A stretch of DNA of 64,000 nucleotides from Pseudomonadota bacterium (GCA_947455195.1 CANGMI010000006.1:62001-126000); one strand, 5' to 3'. Positions 17,337 to 30,284 are shown, numbered from the stretch's first letter. Made by a program: numbers and translations. Notes: generated from the letters alone by a model not told the origin.

Positions 17337-18761
17337 TCAGCCCTTCTTCGGCGTCTTCACCGGACGTTTCCAGCCCGGAATGGTGATCTGCCTCGCACGC
17401 GAGACGGTCAGCTGATCAGGCGGTGCGTCGCGGGTCACGGTGGTGCCCGCCCCGATGGTAGCGCCACGCCCGACCCGCACCGGCGCCACGAGTTGCGTAT
17501 CCGAGCCGATGAAGGCGTCATCCTCGATCTCGGTACGGTGCTTGTTGACCCCGTCATAGTTGCAGGTGATGGTGCCTGCACCGATGTTGACGCGCGCCCC
17601 GACGCTGGCGTCACCGACATAGGCGAGATGATTGGCCTTCGAACCGGCCCCCACGCGAGACGCCTTCACCTCGACGAAATTGCCGACATGCACCTCGCGA
17701 TCGAGGACGGTGCCCGGGCGCAGTCGCGCATAGGGGCCGATGCGACACGCCTCGCCCACCACCGCATCATCCAGATGACTGAACGGTTCGATACGCGTGC
17801 CCGCGCCCACCTCGACATTGCGCAGCACGCAGTGGGCACCCACCACGACATCATCGGCGAGACGCACCACGCCTTCGAATACGCAGTTCACGTCGATCGA
17901 GACATCGCGGCCGCAGACAAGCTCACCCCGCACATCGATCCGCGCCGGATCGGAAAGAGTCGTGCCCTGCTCGAGCAAGGCATCGGCGATGTCGCGCTGC
18001 GCGATGCGCTCGAGTTGGGCCAGTTGCGCGCGGGAATTCACGCCAGCCGCTTCCCAGGTGTCGCTCGGCTGCGCGGTCGCCACGGTGAACCCGTCGGCGA
18101 CGGCCATGGCGATGATATCGGTGAGGTAATACTCGCCCTGCGCATTGTCATTGCGAAGCGCTGCCAGCCAACGCGCGAGCGCCGGCGTTGGCGCCACCAG
18201 AATGCCGGTATTGACCTCGGTAATTTCACGCTCGGCCTCGCTCGCATCGCGCTCCTCGACGATGCGCAGTACCCGGCCCGCCTCACGCACGATACGTCCG
18301 TAACCGCGGGGCTCGGGCAGACTCACCGTGAGTACCCCGAGTGTGCCGGTGGCCTCTTCCACGAGACGCTGGAGCGTCGCGACACGGGTGAGCGGCACAT
18401 CGCCGTAGAGCACAAGGGTTGGCTGTGCGGCATCGAGCAGCGGCAGGGCCTGGCACACCGCGTGGCCGGTCCCCTGCTGGGGATTCTGCTCGACCCAGTG
18501 CAGGTCGGGCGCATCGAGTGCAGCACGCACCTGCTCGCCCCCGTGGCCGTGCACGATGATGATGCGCGCCGCGGAATGGCTGCCGGCCGCGTCCGGATGA
18601 GCGCTGGCATCAGGGATGCCGGACGCCAGCGCCGCACAGAGACGCCGGGCGGTCGACACGACGCGCGCGAGCATGGCCTGCCCGGCGACGGGATGCAGCA
18701 CCTTGGGCAACGCCGAATGCATGCGCTTGCCCTGACCTGCAGCGAGGATGACGACGTTCAT
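17337..18761 (-). CDS. glmU: Bifunctional GlcNAc-1-P uridyltransferase / GlcN-1-P acetyltransferase
   Basis: This is a 474-residue GlmU catalysing the last two steps of UDP-GlcNAc synthesis. The N-terminal uridyltransferase begins [13 protein letters not shown] and has VLYGDVPLT and VNTGI; the C-terminal left-handed beta-helix shows hexapeptide repeats and the acetyltransferase segments [11 protein letters not shown] and [13 protein letters not shown]. The start at 18761 places the nucleotide-binding motif at the N-terminus; an in-frame ATG at 18773 is a minor alternative. An AT-rich TTAAAAT about 30 bases upstream may be a -10 element. It is directly followed by glmS. Confidence 0.97.
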   Translation of the reverse strand: MNVVILAAGQGKRMHSALPKVLHPVAGQAMLARVVSTARRLCAALASGIPDASAHPDAAGSHSAARIIIVHGHGGEQVRAALDAPDLHWVEQNPQQGTGHAVCQALPLLDAAQPTLVLYGDVPLTRVATLQRLVEEATGTLGVLTVSLPEPRGYGRIVREAGRVLRIVEERDASEAEREITEVNTGILVAPTPALARWLAALRNDNAQGEYYLTDIIAMAVADGFTVATAQPSDTWEAAGVNSRAQLAQLERIAQRDIADALLEQGTTLSDPARIDVRGELVCGRDVSIDVNCVFEGVVRLADDVVVGAHCVLRNVEVGAGTRIEPFSHLDDAVVGEACRIGPYARLRPGTVLDREVHVGNFVEVKASRVGAGSKANHLAYVGDASVGARVNIGAGTITCNYDGVNKHRTEIEDDAFIGSDTQLVAPVRVGRGATIGAGTTVTRDAPPDQLTVSRARQITIPGWKRPVKTPKKG

Positions 18762-18856
18762 CACGCACCCCATCAGAAGATGACGGGATTTTAACCTCCG
18801 GCTGTGGCATCCTCCCACCACAACAGCAATGATGGCCCACCTCGACGAGGTTTTTC

Positions 18857-19495
18857 ATGCGAACACTCGCATGCTGCCTGCTCGCACTCGCGGCCCTGCC
18901 GTTTTCGGAGGGGCGAGCCGATGTCTACAAATGGATCGACGCCAGCGGCGCCGTGCACTACTCGAGCGAGAAACCCGCTGATGTCAGTCGGGCAACGCGC
19001 ATCGACTCGACCATGGTCAATGTCTACACGCCCCAGAGCCATTCAGGCACACGGGTGATCTCCAGCACGACGACAACTGCGGGCGTGGCACCCATGCCAC
19101 CCCCGCCCGGCCTGGGGCCGCCACCGTCCTCGGGCGCGCCCCAGGCGCTGCAGCCCATGCCATCGATGCAGCCCATGGCCCCGATGGGGGGCTACCCGTC
19201 AGCCCAACCCGATGCGGCACAGCTGGCTCAATGGCGTGCCCAATGCGAGCGCGAGATGTGGGCCGATTGTGACGACCCCCGCGCGCTCGCGGCGCGTTAC
19301 GCGATGGGGTATCCACCGGTGGTAATCGTTCGCCCGACACGACCCCTCATCGTTCCCACGGCCCCCTCCACATCGGCGATACCGGTGACGCCCATGGGGC
19401 CACCGGCAGTACCGCCCCAGGCAGGCGTCGCACGCCCCACGCCACACGGCATTCCCTCCAGGCCGCGAAATGCGGCCGAGTACGCGACCCATTAG
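18857..19495 (+). CDS. DUF4124-domain exported protein
   Basis: This 212-residue protein has a signal peptide and then the DUF4124 signature DVYKWIDASGAVHYSSEKP. The rest is a Pro/Met-rich low-complexity linker and a short Cys-containing segment (AQCEREMWADCDD). DUF4124 proteins are secreted or periplasmic and of unknown role. GAGG lies seven bases before the ATG. It is divergent from glmU and followed 17 bases later by a second DUF4124 gene. Confidence 0.82.
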   Translation: MRTLACCLLALAALPFSEGRADVYKWIDASGAVHYSSEKPADVSRATRIDSTMVNVYTPQSHSGTRVISSTTTTAGVAPMPPPPGLGPPPSSGAPQALQPMPSMQPMAPMGGYPSAQPDAAQLAQWRAQCEREMWADCDDPRALAARYAMGYPPVVIVRPTRPLIVPTAPSTSAIPVTPMGPPAVPPQAGVARPTPHGIPSRPRNAAEYATH

Positions 19496-19512
19496 AGTCG
19501 GAGGTCCCCTCG

Positions 19513-20073
19513 ATGCAACTCGTCCGCGGATGCCTTGTGGCAACCCTGCTGATCCTGCAGGTCGCACTGCTGCAACCGACACTGGCCCAGACATCACCGT
19601 CGCAAGTCTATCGCTGGACGGACGAAGCCGGCCGTGTCCATTACTCGCAGGACAAGCCTCCCGGCGGCGCCAGGGTCGCCACGATCGACACGCCCCCTCC
19701 TGCGACAGGGGCGTCCGGACCAGCCCCGACCTCGCCAGCCTCGTCCAGAGGGTTCCTCGACATGAAAACCGGGGTCTGGATGCCCGAGGGAGACGCAACA
19801 CCGACACCCGGACTGAAGCCGGGCCAATTGCCGCCCAGGGTTCCGCCGGGTCCTGCGTTGTTCCCTGGCTCCCTGCCACCGCCGTCGGACGCGCCGCTTG
19901 CCAGAACCGGCCTGCCAGGGTCATCGGGCAGCCGGGCAGCAGCGAGCACGCAGCGGTCCGCGGCGACCACGGACCAGGCCATGCGCCCACCTTGGCCACA
20001 GGGCACCGCACCTCAAGTCAGATCGCGGACGATCTCGCGCCCCTATCCGGAAGAGGTGCCCGTAAAGCCGTAG
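19513..20073 (+). CDS. DUF4124-domain exported protein (tandem paralogue)
   Basis: This is a 186-residue exported protein with a signal peptide ending LAQ and the DUF4124 motif QVYRWTDEAGRVHYSQDKPP. A Pro-rich tail follows. GGAGG eight bases before the ATG supports the start. The two adjacent DUF4124 genes share only the N-terminal domain, so they look like an old tandem duplication with diverged tails. Both converge on gltD. Function unknown. Confidence 0.82.
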   Translation: MQLVRGCLVATLLILQVALLQPTLAQTSPSQVYRWTDEAGRVHYSQDKPPGGARVATIDTPPPATGASGPAPTSPASSRGFLDMKTGVWMPEGDATPTPGLKPGQLPPRVPPGPALFPGSLPPPSDAPLARTGLPGSSGSRAAASTQRSAATTDQAMRPPWPQGTAPQVRSRTISRPYPEEVPVKP

Positions 20074-20132
20074 GACAAGGACCGGGCGTCGACCGGCGAG
20101 CGGCCGACCGACCCATCCCTGAGCGAGAGCGC

Positions 20133-21599
<1,467 letters not shown>

Positions 21600-21631
21600 T
21601 GTCTGTCCCTTGTCAGTCTGCGCTGCGCCGC

Positions 21632-24600
21632 TCAGGCCGCAGCCTTTCGGGCCGCCTGGGCAAGTTCACCCAGAGCACGGCGATATTCCTTCGGAAACAC
21701 CTTCACGAAGCGCTGCCGCTCGACGGCCCAGTCGGCAAGAATCTGCTGGGCCCGGGCGCTGCCGGTGAAACGGGCATGGTGCTCGATCAGTTCGAGCAGC
21801 AGGACCTCATCGGCTCGGCCCAGATGCCAGAAGTCGGGCGAGAGTTTCGCCCGCTGCTCGGCCTCAGCCACCACCGGTTCGAGATCGACCATGGCGGGAT
21901 TGCAGCGCTGGGCAAAGTCGCCATTGACGTCATAGATGTAGGCCAGGCCACCCGACATGCCAGCCGCAAAGTTGCGCCCGGACTCACCAAGCACCACCAC
22001 GGTGCCACCGGTCATGTACTCGCAACCATGATCACCGACCCCCTCAACCACGGTCTGTGCACCCGAATTGCGAACCGCAAAGCGCTCACCGGCAACGCCA
22101 CGGAAGTAAGCCTCGCCGGCAATCGCACCATAGAGGACGACGTTACCGGTGATGATGTTGCGGGTCGGCTCGCCACGGAACTTGGGCGACGGTTGTACGC
22201 TGATGCGCCCGCCCGAGAGTCCCTTGCCGCAGTAGTCGTTGGTCTCGCCCACCAGATCGATCCAGACGCCCTTGGCGAGGAATGCGCCGATGCTCTGGCC
22301 GGCCGTGCCTGCAAGCCGGATATGAATCGTCTCGTCGGGAAGTCCGTCGTGGCCGTAACGTCGGGCCACCGCGCCCGAGAGCATGGTGCCCACGGTCCGG
22401 TTGATGTTGCGCACCGGCATCGCGATCTCGACCTTCTCACCATGCTCGAGCGCGGGCGCTGCCAACTCGATCAGGCGCTGATCCATGGCCGCGTCAAGAC
22501 CATGATCCTGCGTCTCGACATGACGCTTCGCGACGCTGGCAGGAACAGCCGGCTGATGGAAGATGCGCGAGAAGTCCAGGCCCTTTGCCTTCCAGTGCTC
22601 GATGCCCTTTCTCATGTCGAGCAGATCGGCACGACCGATGAGATCGTCAAAGCGCCGAATGCCCAGGCTGGCCATCAGCTGACGGACCTCTTCGGCGACG
22701 AAGAAGAAGTAATTGATCACGTGCTCGGGCTTGCCCTGGAAGCGAGCGCGCAGGACCGGGTCTTGCGTGGCCACCCCGACCGGACAGGTGTTGAGGTGGC
22801 ACTTTCGCATCATGATGCAGCCAGTGACCACGAGCGGTGCCGTGGCAAATCCGAATTCATCGGCTCCCAGCAGGGCGCCGATCACGACGTCGCGTCCGGT
22901 CTTCAACTGCCCGTCGACCTGAACGGCAATGCGGCCGCGCAGGTGGTTGAGGACGAGCGTCTGCTGCGTCTCGGCCAGACCGAGCTCCCAGGGCGACCCG
23001 GCATACTTGATCGACGACCAGGGCGATGCGCCGGTGCCGCCATCATGGCCCGAGATCGTGACGTGATCGGCCTTCGCCTTGGAGACCCCGGCCGCCACCG
23101 TGCCGACGCCCACTTCGGACACCAGTTTCACGCTGATCGATGCCGCCGAGTTGGCGTTCTTCAGATCGTGGATGAGCTGGGCGAGGTCTTCGATCGAATA
23201 GATGTCGTGGTGCGGCGGCGGCGAGATGAGCTCGACCCCCGGGGTCGAATAGCGCAGTTGCGCGATGTACTCGGACACCTTGCGGCCGGGCAGTTGCCCG
23301 CCCTCACCGGGCTTGGCACCCTGCGCCATCTTGATCTGGATCTGCTCGGCACTCGCCAGGTACTCGGCGGTGACGCCAAACCGTCCGGAGGCTACCTGCT
23401 TGATCTTCGAGCGCAGCGAGTCCCCCGGCTGCAGCGCGATATCGCTCTCGATACGGCTCTGGCCGATCCGTGACGCAAGTGTCTCGCCCGGTTGCATCGG
23501 GGCATAGCGGTTGCGGTCTTCGCCACCCTCTCCCGTGTTCGACTTGCCACCGATGCGGTTCATCGCGATCGCGAGCGTCGAGTGCGCCTCGGTGGAGATC
23601 GATCCGAGTGACATGGCGCCTGTCGCAAAGCGCTTCACGATCTCGGCTGCGGGCTCCACGTCCTCGAGCGGCACTGGCGTCACACGATCGGTGCGGAACT
23701 CGAAGAGGCCACGGAAGGTCATGTGACGACGCGACTGGTCGTTGATGATCTTCGCGTATTCCTCGTAGGTCGAGAAGTTGCCCGAGCGCGTCGAATGCTG
23801 GAGCTTGGCGATCGCATCAGGCGTCCACATGTGCTCTTCACCACGGGCCCGGAAGGCATACTCGCCGCCGGCATCCAGCGCACCGACCAGGGTGGGGTCA
23901 TCGCCAAAGGCCGCGCGATGAATGCGCAGGGTTTCCTCGGCCAGCTCGAACAGACCGATGCCCTCCACGTTGGTGGTCGTACCCGTGAAATAGCGATCGA
24001 CGAGCGAACGGGCCAGACCCACAGCCTCGAAGATCTGCGCCCCGGTGTACGACATGTAGGTCGAGATGCCCATCTTCGACATGACCTTCATGAGGCCCTT
24101 GCCGATCGCCTTCACGAAGTTCTTGACCGCCTTTTCCGCGTCGACGCCCGGCAGTGCCTTGACGGTGGCCATGGCCAGCCAGGGGTGTACCGCCTCGGCA
24201 CCATAGCCGGCGAGCAGCGCGAACTGATGCACCTCGCGCGCAGAACCGGTTTCGACCACCAGGCCCGTGCTGGTGCGCAGGCCCTTGTTGGTGAGGTGCT
24301 GGTGTATGGCCGACAGCGCGAGCAGGGCTGGAATGGCCACGGCTTCACGACTCATGCGGCGATCAGAGAGGATGAGCACCGAGAATCCGGAGCGAACCGC
24401 ATCTTCGGCTTGCGCGCACAGGCTCGCCAGTCGTGCCTCGATGGCCTCCTTGCCCCAGCTGACGGGGTAGGTCGTGTCGATCTCGAACGATCGGAACTTG
24501 CCTTCGCTGTACTTCTCGACGTGCCGGATGGTCTCCATCTGGTCGCAATCGAGAATCGGCTGACTCAGTTCGAGCCGCAGTGGCGGGTTGATGACGTCGA

Positions 24601-26275
24601 TGCCGAGGAGATTGGGCTTCGGGCCGACAAAGCTCACCAGCGACATCACCAGGTCTTCGCGGATCGGATCGATCGGCGGATTGGTCACCTGCGCAAAGAG
24701 CTGCCGGAAGTAGTGATACAGCGTCTTGTTCTTGCCCGAGAGCACAGCCATGGGCGAGTCGTTGCCCATCGAGCCGGTGGCCTCTTCGCCCGCCGCAGCC
24801 ATGGGGCTGAGGATGAACTTCATGTCCTCCTGGGTATAACCGAACGACTGCTGCAGGTCGAGGAGCGATTCGTTCAGGGGCGCGGGCGCCTCAGCCGCCG
24901 CCGGCAGGTCATCGAGCTTGATGCGGATGCGTTCCATCCACTCGCGGTAGGGTTTCGATGCCGCCAGCGTGTCCTTCAGTTCGCGATCATCGACGATGCG
25001 GCCCTTCTCGGTGTCGATCAGGAACATCTTGCCCGGCTGAAGGCGCCAGCGCTGGATGATGCGATCTTCGGGAATCGTCAGGCAGCCGCTCTCGGAGCCC
25101 ATGATGACCAGATCATCATCGGTGACGATGTAACGCGCCGGGCGCAGCCCGTTGCGATCCAGGGTTGCACCGATCACCCGACCGTCGGTGAAGGCCATGG
25201 CCGCCGGACCGTCCCAGGGCTCCATCATCGCCGCGTGATACTCGTAGAATGCGCGCCGGCTCGGATCCATCAGGGTATGCTTTTCCCACGCTTCGGGAAT
25301 CAGCATCATCATTGCGTGCGCGATGGAGTACCCGCCCATCACGAGCAGTTCGAGCGCGTTGTCGAAGGAGGCCGAGTCCGACTGCCCGTCATAGATGAGC
25401 GGCCAGAGCTTGTCCAGGTCCTCGCCCAGTACCGGGCTGGAGATGGCGCCTTCACGCGCGCGCAGCCAGTTCACGTTGCCACGCAGGGTGTTGATCTCGC
25501 CGTTGTGCGCGATCATGCGGAACGGGTGGGCGAGGTCCCAGGTCGGGAAGGTGTTCGTCGAGAAACGCTGGTGCACCAGCGACAGGGCCGATACGACCCG
25601 TGCGTCCTGCAGATCACGGTAGTAGGAGCCCACCTGATCGGCGAGCAGCATGCCCTTGTAGACCAGCGTACGCGCCGACATCGACGGCACATAGAATTCC
25701 TTGCCGTGCGCCAGGTGCAGGGCCTGGATGGCGTGACCCGACGACTTGCGGATCACGTAGAGCTTGCGCTCGAGCGCATCGGTCACCGTCACGTCAGGAC
25801 CACGCCCGATGAAGACCTGGCGCACCACCGGTTCGATGCGCTTGACCGACTCTCCCAGGCCGGCGTTGTCGACCGGGACATCGCGCCAGCCCAGCAGCAC
25901 CTGACCTTCGGCGCGGATGGCCCGTTCGATGGCCACTTCACAGGCGATGCGCGATGCGGGCTCCTTGGGCAGGAACACCATGCCGACCCCATACGAGCCG
26001 GGCGGTGGCAGCTTGACGCCTTGGGCAGCCATTTCCTCACGCAGGAAAGCGTCGGGAATCTGGATGAGGATACCGGCACCATCGCCTGCCAGCGGGTCGG
26101 CACCCACCGCACCGCGGTGGGTCAGATTTTTCAGGATCTGCAGGCCTTGCTGCACGATCGCATGGCTGCGCTCACCCTTGATGTGCGCGACAAAGCCCAC
26201 GCCGCAGGCGTCGTGCTCGTTGCGCGGGTCATACAGACCCTGGGCTGCGGGCGGCAGGGGGTGATGCTCGTTCAT
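21632..26275 (-). CDS. gltB: Glutamate synthase large subunit
   Basis: This is a 1547-residue GltB that converts glutamine and 2-oxoglutarate to two glutamates. A 23-residue propeptide precedes the nucleophile Cys24 (ACGVGF) of the class II amidotransferase domain. The central and FMN-binding synthase domains contain the [3Fe-4S] cysteines in [15 protein letters not shown], and the C-terminal GXGXG beta-helix shows repeated GG motifs. GGGAGGA lies six bases before the ATG. It has its own promoter and leader downstream of aroB and is co-transcribed with gltD, providing ammonium assimilation. Confidence 0.98.
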   Translation of the reverse strand: MNEHHPLPPAAQGLYDPRNEHDACGVGFVAHIKGERSHAIVQQGLQILKNLTHRGAVGADPLAGDGAGILIQIPDAFLREEMAAQGVKLPPPGSYGVGMVFLPKEPASRIACEVAIERAIRAEGQVLLGWRDVPVDNAGLGESVKRIEPVVRQVFIGRGPDVTVTDALERKLYVIRKSSGHAIQALHLAHGKEFYVPSMSARTLVYKGMLLADQVGSYYRDLQDARVVSALSLVHQRFSTNTFPTWDLAHPFRMIAHNGEINTLRGNVNWLRAREGAISSPVLGEDLDKLWPLIYDGQSDSASFDNALELLVMGGYSIAHAMMMLIPEAWEKHTLMDPSRRAFYEYHAAMMEPWDGPAAMAFTDGRVIGATLDRNGLRPARYIVTDDDLVIMGSESGCLTIPEDRIIQRWRLQPGKMFLIDTEKGRIVDDRELKDTLAASKPYREWMERIRIKLDDLPAAAEAPAPLNESLLDLQQSFGYTQEDMKFILSPMAAAGEEATGSMGNDSPMAVLSGKNKTLYHYFRQLFAQVTNPPIDPIREDLVMSLVSFVGPKPNLLGIDVINPPLRLELSQPILDCDQMETIRHVEKYSEGKFRSFEIDTTYPVSWGKEAIEARLASLCAQAEDAVRSGFSVLILSDRRMSREAVAIPALLALSAIHQHLTNKGLRTSTGLVVETGSAREVHQFALLAGYGAEAVHPWLAMATVKALPGVDAEKAVKNFVKAIGKGLMKVMSKMGISTYMSYTGAQIFEAVGLARSLVDRYFTGTTTNVEGIGLFELAEETLRIHRAAFGDDPTLVGALDAGGEYAFRARGEEHMWTPDAIAKLQHSTRSGNFSTYEEYAKIINDQSRRHMTFRGLFEFRTDRVTPVPLEDVEPAAEIVKRFATGAMSLGSISTEAHSTLAIAMNRIGGKSNTGEGGEDRNRYAPMQPGETLASRIGQSRIESDIALQPGDSLRSKIKQVASGRFGVTAEYLASAEQIQIKMAQGAKPGEGGQLPGRKVSEYIAQLRYSTPGVELISPPPHHDIYSIEDLAQLIHDLKNANSAASISVKLVSEVGVGTVAAGVSKAKADHVTISGHDGGTGASPWSSIKYAGSPWELGLAETQQTLVLNHLRGRIAVQVDGQLKTGRDVVIGALLGADEFGFATAPLVVTGCIMMRKCHLNTCPVGVATQDPVLRARFQGKPEHVINYFFFVAEEVRQLMASLGIRRFDDLIGRADLLDMRKGIEHWKAKGLDFSRIFHQPAVPASVAKRHVETQDHGLDAAMDQRLIELAAPALEHGEKVEIAMPVRNINRTVGTMLSGAVARRYGHDGLPDETIHIRLAGTAGQSIGAFLAKGVWIDLVGETNDYCGKGLSGGRISVQPSPKFRGEPTRNIITGNVVLYGAIAGEAYFRGVAGERFAVRNSGAQTVVEGVGDHGCEYMTGGTVVVLGESGRNFAAGMSGGLAYIYDVNGDFAQRCNPAMVDLEPVVAEAEQRAKLSPDFWHLGRADEVLLLELIEHHARFTGSARAQQILADWAVERQRFVKVFPKEYRRALGELAQAARKAAA

Positions 26276-26300
26276 GCGACTTCCTCCCGTCGGGGGGCAG

Positions 26301-26342
26301 AAAACCGCCCAAGGACTACGGCCGACGCCGTAATGGGGCGGT
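26301..26342 (-). terminator. Hairpin with T-run in gltB leader (aroB terminator or attenuator)
   Basis: On the minus strand ACCGCCC (26342-26336) pairs with GGGCGGT (26310-26304) and is followed by a short T-run. Inside the loop a perfect hairpin TACGGC-GTCG-GCCGTA (26332-26317) is nested. The structure lies between a good promoter and the gltB ATG, so it can act as a leader attenuator for gltB, and also as terminator for the upstream pil-aro transcript. Which role applies cannot be settled by eye. Confidence 0.5.
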
Positions 26343-26366
26343 GCAACATGGCAAGGGGAACCTCAA

Positions 26367-26395
26367 ACTATAACGCCGCCAGCGGACGCCATCAA
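26367..26395 (-). promoter_or_regulatory. Sigma70-type promoter for gltBD
   Basis: Read on the minus strand, TTGATG (26395-26390) and TATAGT (26372-26367) are separated by exactly 17 bases and match the -35 and -10 consensus at 4/6 and 5/6. The predicted transcription start is near 26360, giving a leader of about 85 bases before gltB. It is the best promoter match I found in the window. Confidence 0.6.
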
Positions 26396-26422
26396 GCGAG
26401 TCGACCAGCGACAGCCCCGAGG

Positions 26423-27505
26423 TCAGCAGGTGCCCGCCTCGATGGCCTCCACGATGGAAGCACGGGGCGTGCCATCACTGATGCAGGCCACCCCCAGACG
26501 CTCGAGAGCAATGAAGCGCAGTGCGCCGTTGCGGGCCTTCTTGTCCACGCTCATCAGTTCGAAATACCGGTCGACGCCCAAGGCAGGGCCTGCCACCGGC
26601 AGTCGCGCACGGCCGACCAGATCGCGCACGCGTGCGACATCCGCCGCACCCAGGTGGCCGAGCGAACGCGACAGTTCGGCCGCCATGACCAGCCCGGCGC
26701 CGACCGCCTCGCCATGCAACCAGGTACCAAAACCGAGCCCGGCCTCGATCGCATGGCCAAAGGTGTGCCCCAGATTGAGGAGCGCACGAACGCCTGTCTC
26801 GTGTTCGTCTTCGGCGACGATCGCGCCCTTGATCTCGACCGATCGGCGAATGACGTGCGCCAGTGCCTCCGGGTCACGCGCAACCAGACGCTCCATATGC
26901 TGCTCGAGCCATTCGAACAGCACGATATCGGCGAGGAGGCCGTGCTTGATGACCTCGGCAAGCCCCGCAGCCAGTTCACGCGGCCGGAGGGTATCGAGCG
27001 TGAGGGGGTCGGCCAGTACCGCGACCGGCTGATGGAAGGCACCCACCATGTTCTTGCCGCGGGGATGATTGATGGCGGTCTTGCCGCCCACGGATGAATC
27101 AACCTGCGACAGCAGGGTGGTGGGCACCTGCACGTAATCGATGCCGCGCATGAAAGTCGCCGCTGCAAATCCGGCGACATCACCCACCACGCCACCGCCC
27201 AGCGCCACGATCGTGGTGTGACGATCGCAGCGGGCCGCCAGCATCTGATCGTGGATGAGATCGAGGCTTTGCCAGGTCTTGTGGGCCTCACCGTCAGGCA
27301 GCGTGATGCGCAGTACCGTCGCGCCCGTGCGCGCGAACGCCGCCTCGACCCGATGGGCGTAGAGCGGTGCCACCACCGTATTGGTGACCACGGCTACACG
27401 TCCGGCCGCCAACCGCGCATCGAGCAGATCGGTGCGCTCGAGCGCTCCCGCACCCACATGAACGGAGTAACTGCGCTCGCCGAGCGCTACGCGGAGACTA
27501 TGCAT
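26423..27505 (-). CDS. aroB: 3-dehydroquinate synthase
   Basis: This is a 360-residue AroB, the second enzyme of the shikimate pathway (DAHP to 3-dehydroquinate, NAD- and metal-dependent). Key stretches are the NAD-binding [33 protein letters not shown], the metal-ligand Glu in AEVIKHGLL, and the His ligands in [11 protein letters not shown] and WLHGEAV. Its start lies inside the 3' end of aroK (19-base overlap), so translation is coupled. It is the last gene of the pilMNOPQ-aroK-aroB run. Confidence 0.97.
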   Translation of the reverse strand: MHSLRVALGERSYSVHVGAGALERTDLLDARLAAGRVAVVTNTVVAPLYAHRVEAAFARTGATVLRITLPDGEAHKTWQSLDLIHDQMLAARCDRHTTIVALGGGVVGDVAGFAAATFMRGIDYVQVPTTLLSQVDSSVGGKTAINHPRGKNMVGAFHQPVAVLADPLTLDTLRPRELAAGLAEVIKHGLLADIVLFEWLEQHMERLVARDPEALAHVIRRSVEIKGAIVAEDEHETGVRALLNLGHTFGHAIEAGLGFGTWLHGEAVGAGLVMAAELSRSLGHLGAADVARVRDLVGRARLPVAGPALGVDRYFELMSVDKKARNGALRFIALERLGVACISDGTPRASIVEAIEAGTC

Positions 27506-28020
27506 GTTTGCGGCAATTCACCAAGGATACGGGTGACAAGGAGACCCGAGCGTTGCTTGCCCGAATCGACGATGAGGTCGGCCACCTCGGTGTAGAGCGG
27601 ATCACGCGCCCGAAAAAGCGCCTCGAGACGCGCCAGTGGGTCGGCGGTCTGCAGGAGCGGGCGCGTACGGTCATTGCGCGTTCGCATCCACAGATCGCGA
27701 GGCGCAGCACGCAAGTAGATCACGAAGCCGCGCTCGGCCAGCCGCGCCCGCGTGCCAGCATCGAGCACGGCTCCGCCGCCGGTTGCAAGGACGGTGTGCT
27801 CGGGCTCGCACAGTTCGGCAATTACCTGAGCCTCACGCACACGAAACCCGGCCTCACCCTCGAGTTCGAACACCGTGGCTACCGGTACGCCGGTGCGTGC
27901 CTCGATTTCGTGATCGGAATCGATGAAGGTCTTGCCCAGTCGTCGCGCCAGTGCGCGGCCGATGGTGGTCTTGCCAGCCCCCATCAGGCCGACCAGGTAG
28001 ATGTTGGTCGAGTGTCGCAT
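27487..28020 (-). CDS. aroK: Shikimate kinase
   Basis: This is a 177-residue shikimate kinase: P-loop GLMGAGKTT, the shikimate-binding FIDSDHEIE and GGGAV motifs, and the lid RNDRTRPLL. It phosphorylates shikimate in the chorismate pathway. It follows pilQ with 143 non-coding bases that include an 11-base C run on its own strand, and overlaps aroB. The ATG at 28020 matches the family's usual N-terminus. Confidence 0.97.
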   Translation of the reverse strand: MRHSTNIYLVGLMGAGKTTIGRALARRLGKTFIDSDHEIEARTGVPVATVFELEGEAGFRVREAQVIAELCEPEHTVLATGGGAVLDAGTRARLAERGFVIYLRAAPRDLWMRTRNDRTRPLLQTADPLARLEALFRARDPLYTEVADLIVDSGKQRSGLLVTRILGELPQTCIVSA

Positions 28021-28140
28021 GGCCCGATTCTAACGTCCCGGGCAGCCCGGATGTCCGCACGCGACGCACGCATCCGCAGTCGGGGTGCGCCAGGACGAGA
28101 CCGCTGGCGGCGCAGTCGTCATCGAACCGCACGCACCTGC

Positions 28141-28158
28141 GGGGGGAGGGGGGGGGGG
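28141..28158. repeat. Poly-G/C homopolymer tract between pilQ and aroK
   Basis: Six G, one A and eleven G run uninterrupted on the plus strand, five bases after the pilQ stop. On the transcribed strand it is a C11 tract in the pilQ-aroK spacer. It is the longest homopolymer I noticed in the window and could slip during replication or form a G-rich structure on the complementary strand. Confidence 0.8.
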
Positions 28159-28163
28159 CGGCT

Positions 28164-30284
28164 TCAGCGCATGGTCACCCGATCATCGACGATGCGGGGC
28201 GTGATGAAGACCAGCAGTTCGGTCTTGTTGTCCGTCCTGTAGGTATTGCGGAAGAAGAAGCCAAGCAGCGGAATGTCACCGAGCAAGGGCACCTTGTTGA
28301 CCGTGCTCGACTCGGTCTGCTGGTAGATGCCGCCTATCACGACCGTGCCGCCATTCTCGACCAGCACGGTGGTGACGACATTCTTGGTGTCGATGGAGGT
28401 GCCCGAGGTGGTCTGAACACCCGGCGAATCCTTGTGCACGGTCACGTCCATGATCACGTTGCCGTCGGGCGTGATCTGGGGCTTCACCTTGAGCGACAGG
28501 ACGGCCTTGCGGAACGATACGGCCGTCGCTCCGGATGAGGTGGCCGACTGGTACGGCAGTTCGGTCCCCTGCTCGATGCTGGCCTCGGCCTGGTTGGCGG
28601 TGACCACCCGCGGGCTGGAGATGATCTTGCCCTTGCCGTCGGATTCGAGTGCATTGAGTTCGAGGTTGAGAAAACGGGTCAGTCCTGCATTGAAGAGGCT
28701 GAAGGCAATCTGCCCGTTCTGCGCCCCGGTCGACGATCGGGTCGCCGGCAGGTTCACGCTCATGGTGTCGGTGTTCATGTCCGGCGTGGTTCCGGGCACC
28801 ATCTGGCCCGACAGTTTCCCGGCAGTGATGGAGTTGCCTCCGATGGCAATGCCGCCCGCATTGCCCAGGGAGTTGATGCTCGGTACCCCGAGGCGCACGC
28901 CGAGCGTACGACCGAAGTTGTCGCTTGCCTCGACGATGCGGGCTTCGATCATGACCTGTCGCACCGGAACGTCGAGCGTGTTGATGATCTGTCGCAATTG
29001 CGTCAGGCGCGTCGGGATGTCCTGCACGATGATCTGGTTGGTACGCGGGTCGATCACTGCGCTGCCCCGCCTTGACAGCAGTCGCTGCTTGTCGTCGGTG
29101 AGGATCTTGATCATGCTCTCGGCTTTGGTGTAGTTGAGCTGAAAGTTCTCGGTTCGCACAGCCTCGAGATCGCTCAACTGCGCTTTCGACTCGAGTTCGA
29201 GCTTTTCCTTGGTCGTGAGTTCGTCACGCGGCGCCACCCAGAGAACGTTGCCGTTCTTGCGCATGTCCAGACCGCGTGTCTGCATGATGATGTCGAAGGC
29301 CTGATCCCACGGAACATCCTTCAGACGCAGGGTAATGTTGCCCTGGACGGTGTCGCTGGTAATGATGTTCAGATCGGTGAAGTCCGCGATCACGTTCAGC
29401 ACGCTTCGCACATCGATGTTCTGGAAGTTGAGCGACAACTTGTCGCCCGTATAGCCGCCGCGGGACCCTTGCGTGAGCTTGTTCGGGTCGACGACGACCG
29501 GCTTCACCTCGACCACGAACTGGCGCTCGGTCTGGTAAGCCGAATGCTCCCAGTTGCCGGTCGGTTCGATCAGCATGCGCGTGTTGCTGCCCTGCGGGAA
29601 GGTACTGACCGACTTCACCGGGGTGCCGAAGTCAGTGACATCGAGCCGCTTGCGCAGTCGCTCCGGCACTTCGGCGCCCTGGAAGTCGACCACCAGATTC
29701 GGTCCTTGCGTACGGATGTCGATGCCCGTCGTGGCGTCCGACAGATCGATGACGATGCGCCCCACGCCGCCCTCACCGCGGCGAAAGGCCACATCGCGCA
29801 ATGCATGCTGCGCCTGACTCGGGGCTGCCGGGGTGGCCACCGCGAAGCGCTCGTTGTCTGCCCGGGACATCGAGGCACGGGTAGCCGGCGGGGTTATCGT
29901 CACGACCAGCAGGCGGTCATTGACCGCAGCCTCATAACTACCGAGGCTGGTCAGATTGAGCACCAGCCGAAGGCGGTTGCCCACCTGTGTGGTCACCACC
30001 GAACGCAGATCGCCCTCGGAAAAGGCCTGCCGATTGGCCTTGAGCTCGCTGGTGGCATCGGGAACATCGAACGCGATGCGAGCCGGCTGAGGCACCGAGA
30101 AATTCGCCGGCAGGGCCTTCAGTGGCTGCGTGAACCGGGCACGCATCACCACCTTGCCACCGACGAGCGTCGCGTCGACCGCCTCGAGGACGTTCACCGC
30201 CTCACCTTGCGCATGGGCAGCATCGCCCGGCACGGCCACTGCGGCTGAGAACAGCACGAACAGCCAGCGGGTCAGGAGTTTCAT
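28164..30284 (-). CDS. pilQ: Type IV pilus secretin
   Basis: This is a 706-residue outer-membrane secretin through which the type IV pilus passes. After a signal peptide (ending DAAHAQ) come an AMIN peptidoglycan-binding region, the STN/N-domain around KLSLNFQNIDVRSVLNVIADF, repeated N1-type domains, and the secretin domain from about residue 480 with VPLLGDIPLLGFFFRN near the C-terminus. The ATG at 30284 overlaps the pilP stop by four bases. It completes the pilMNOPQ envelope-spanning complex. Confidence 0.97.
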   Translation of the reverse strand: MKLLTRWLFVLFSAAVAVPGDAAHAQGEAVNVLEAVDATLVGGKVVMRARFTQPLKALPANFSVPQPARIAFDVPDATSELKANRQAFSEGDLRSVVTTQVGNRLRLVLNLTSLGSYEAAVNDRLLVVTITPPATRASMSRADNERFAVATPAAPSQAQHALRDVAFRRGEGGVGRIVIDLSDATTGIDIRTQGPNLVVDFQGAEVPERLRKRLDVTDFGTPVKSVSTFPQGSNTRMLIEPTGNWEHSAYQTERQFVVEVKPVVVDPNKLTQGSRGGYTGDKLSLNFQNIDVRSVLNVIADFTDLNIITSDTVQGNITLRLKDVPWDQAFDIIMQTRGLDMRKNGNVLWVAPRDELTTKEKLELESKAQLSDLEAVRTENFQLNYTKAESMIKILTDDKQRLLSRRGSAVIDPRTNQIIVQDIPTRLTQLRQIINTLDVPVRQVMIEARIVEASDNFGRTLGVRLGVPSINSLGNAGGIAIGGNSITAGKLSGQMVPGTTPDMNTDTMSVNLPATRSSTGAQNGQIAFSLFNAGLTRFLNLELNALESDGKGKIISSPRVVTANQAEASIEQGTELPYQSATSSGATAVSFRKAVLSLKVKPQITPDGNVIMDVTVHKDSPGVQTTSGTSIDTKNVVTTVLVENGGTVVIGGIYQQTESSTVNKVPLLGDIPLLGFFFRNTYRTDNKTELLVFITPRIVDDRVTMR

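Noticed and set aside
23723-27097. Very long open frame on the plus strand opposite gltB/aroB, over 1100 codons
   Set aside because: It is the antisense of gltB and aroB, its translation is rich in Arg, His and Gln with no domain, and high-GC coding DNA often keeps the opposite frame open.
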